This document shows, piece after piece, positions 63,549 to 64,000 of a stretch of DNA of 64,000 bases (the stretch's first letter is position 1; each line of letters opens with the position of its first letter). Location of the stretch: assembly GCA_002786025.1 (NCBI GenBank), contig NHNW01000033.1, positions 310,001-374,000 of the forward strand. Direction: 5' to 3'. This DNA is from Zasmidium citrigriseum (taxonomy: Eukaryota > Ascomycota > Dothideomycetes > Mycosphaerellales > Mycosphaerellaceae). The translations under genes were made by a program, and so were the position numbers. Below the pieces are notes generated by a model that saw only the letters and a program-made list of their open reading frames with translations, was not told the DNA's origin and did no database searches.

Positions 63549-64000
63549 ATGCCGCTCAGAGCTGCGGACACGCGCGACGTCACTCTCGGTGACCCGCTCC
63601 CTCCACATATCACCAATGCCGTGCAACAGACCGTCACCTACCCCATGAAACTGCTCGAGGCGTTTGGTTGGAGCCCCAAGATTTTGGAGGCCGTCGCTGA
63701 GTGGAAAAAGAACGCATATGAGAATGAGCAGACCTTCCTGTCCGAAGAATTTGTAGAGGCGTACTGCGATATGCTTCGCAACAGCTCGTCGTCCTGGCTT
63801 CCGACCGCACATCGGCCACCATTCATCTTTCGTCCACAGGACTTCCGCGGCCTCGTTTCATCATTTGGAGTGGATTGGCAAGACTACTCTTATACCGGCA
63901 ACGTGGATGTCGAGACCATGACACTTCCTGAGAGCTTTGCATGGGACTCTCGTGAGGAATCGCCACCTGGAACGCGAGAAGAGCTCGACCAATACTCGCG
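63549..64000 (+). CDS. Partial gene of unknown function, runs off the right edge
   Basis: An ATG at 63549 opens a frame with no stop to the window end (150 codons): MPLRAADTRDVTLGDPLPPH, a helical part with MKLLEAFGWSPKILEAVAEW, then SSSWLPTAHRPPFIFRPQDF and an acidic VDVETMTLPESFAWDS. Composition is protein-like and the codon pattern fits its neighbours. No domain recognised from the N-terminal part. Confidence 0.6.
   Translation, partial: MPLRAADTRDVTLGDPLPPHITNAVQQTVTYPMKLLEAFGWSPKILEAVAEWKKNAYENEQTFLSEEFVEAYCDMLRNSSSSWLPTAHRPPFIFRPQDFRGLVSSFGVDWQDYSYTGNVDVETMTLPESFAWDSREESPPGTREELDQYS

Noticed and set aside
1..64000. CRISPR arrays, rRNA, telomeric repeats
   Set aside because: No regularly spaced short repeats, rRNA-like blocks or TTAGGG-type arrays seen; the organism is a fungus, so CRISPR is not expected.

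Overview
The window looks like nuclear DNA of a filamentous ascomycete (Pezizomycotina, probably a dothideomycete; lineage is inferred). Evidence: many short introns of about 45-75 nt with GT-AG ends and CTAAC/CTGAC-type branch sites, fungal-type MFS, GH106 and WSC-domain proteins, and a 32-kb transposon block carrying the CpA-to-TpA signature of repeat-induced point mutation (RIP).

Layout. (1) 1-19.7 kb is an ordinary gene-bearing region: a partial minus-strand gene at the left edge, a five-exon MFS sugar transporter, a head-to-head pair of nuclear genes for mitochondrial proteins (succinate dehydrogenase membrane anchor SDH4 and the processing-peptidase beta subunit), a secreted alpha/beta hydrolase with a WSC domain, an Och1-like glycosyltransferase, a DHA1-type MFS transporter, a secreted GH106 alpha-L-rhamnosidase-like enzyme, and an orphan frame broken by a TGA. 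(2) 19.7-52.1 kb is a nested, RIP-mutated transposon block. Two shuffled Ty1/Copia fragments come first. One is split by a 6.3-kb LINE with a 21-bp target-site duplication. Next comes an outer tyrosine-recombinase (DIRS-order) retrotransposon interrupted three times: by two further tyrosine-recombinase elements with the split direct repeats A1-internal-B1-A2-B2, and by a Ty3/Gypsy element with 126-bp LTRs. Removing the three insertions leaves an outer element of about 4.7 kb, the size of the inner ones. (3) 52.1-64 kb is a compact block of seven genes, mostly of unknown family, in divergent and convergent pairs. They include a SNF2-like protein that has lost its ATPase motifs, a Ulp1/C48-like cysteine protease and several acidic or coiled-coil proteins.

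The most unusual signal is in region 3. The octamer CTGCGGCC (or its complement GGCCGCAG) occurs about 17 times in 11.9 kb, against one occurrence that I found in the first 19.7 kb. It lies on both strands, in more than one reading frame and also outside genes, which suggests a DNA-level role. This block, with a SUMO-protease-like gene and an inactive remodeller-like gene next to a silenced transposon nest, is the best candidate for an undescribed system here.

Limits: all calls come from reading the sequence. Exon borders are inferred from frame continuity and splice signals. No database search or structure prediction was run.
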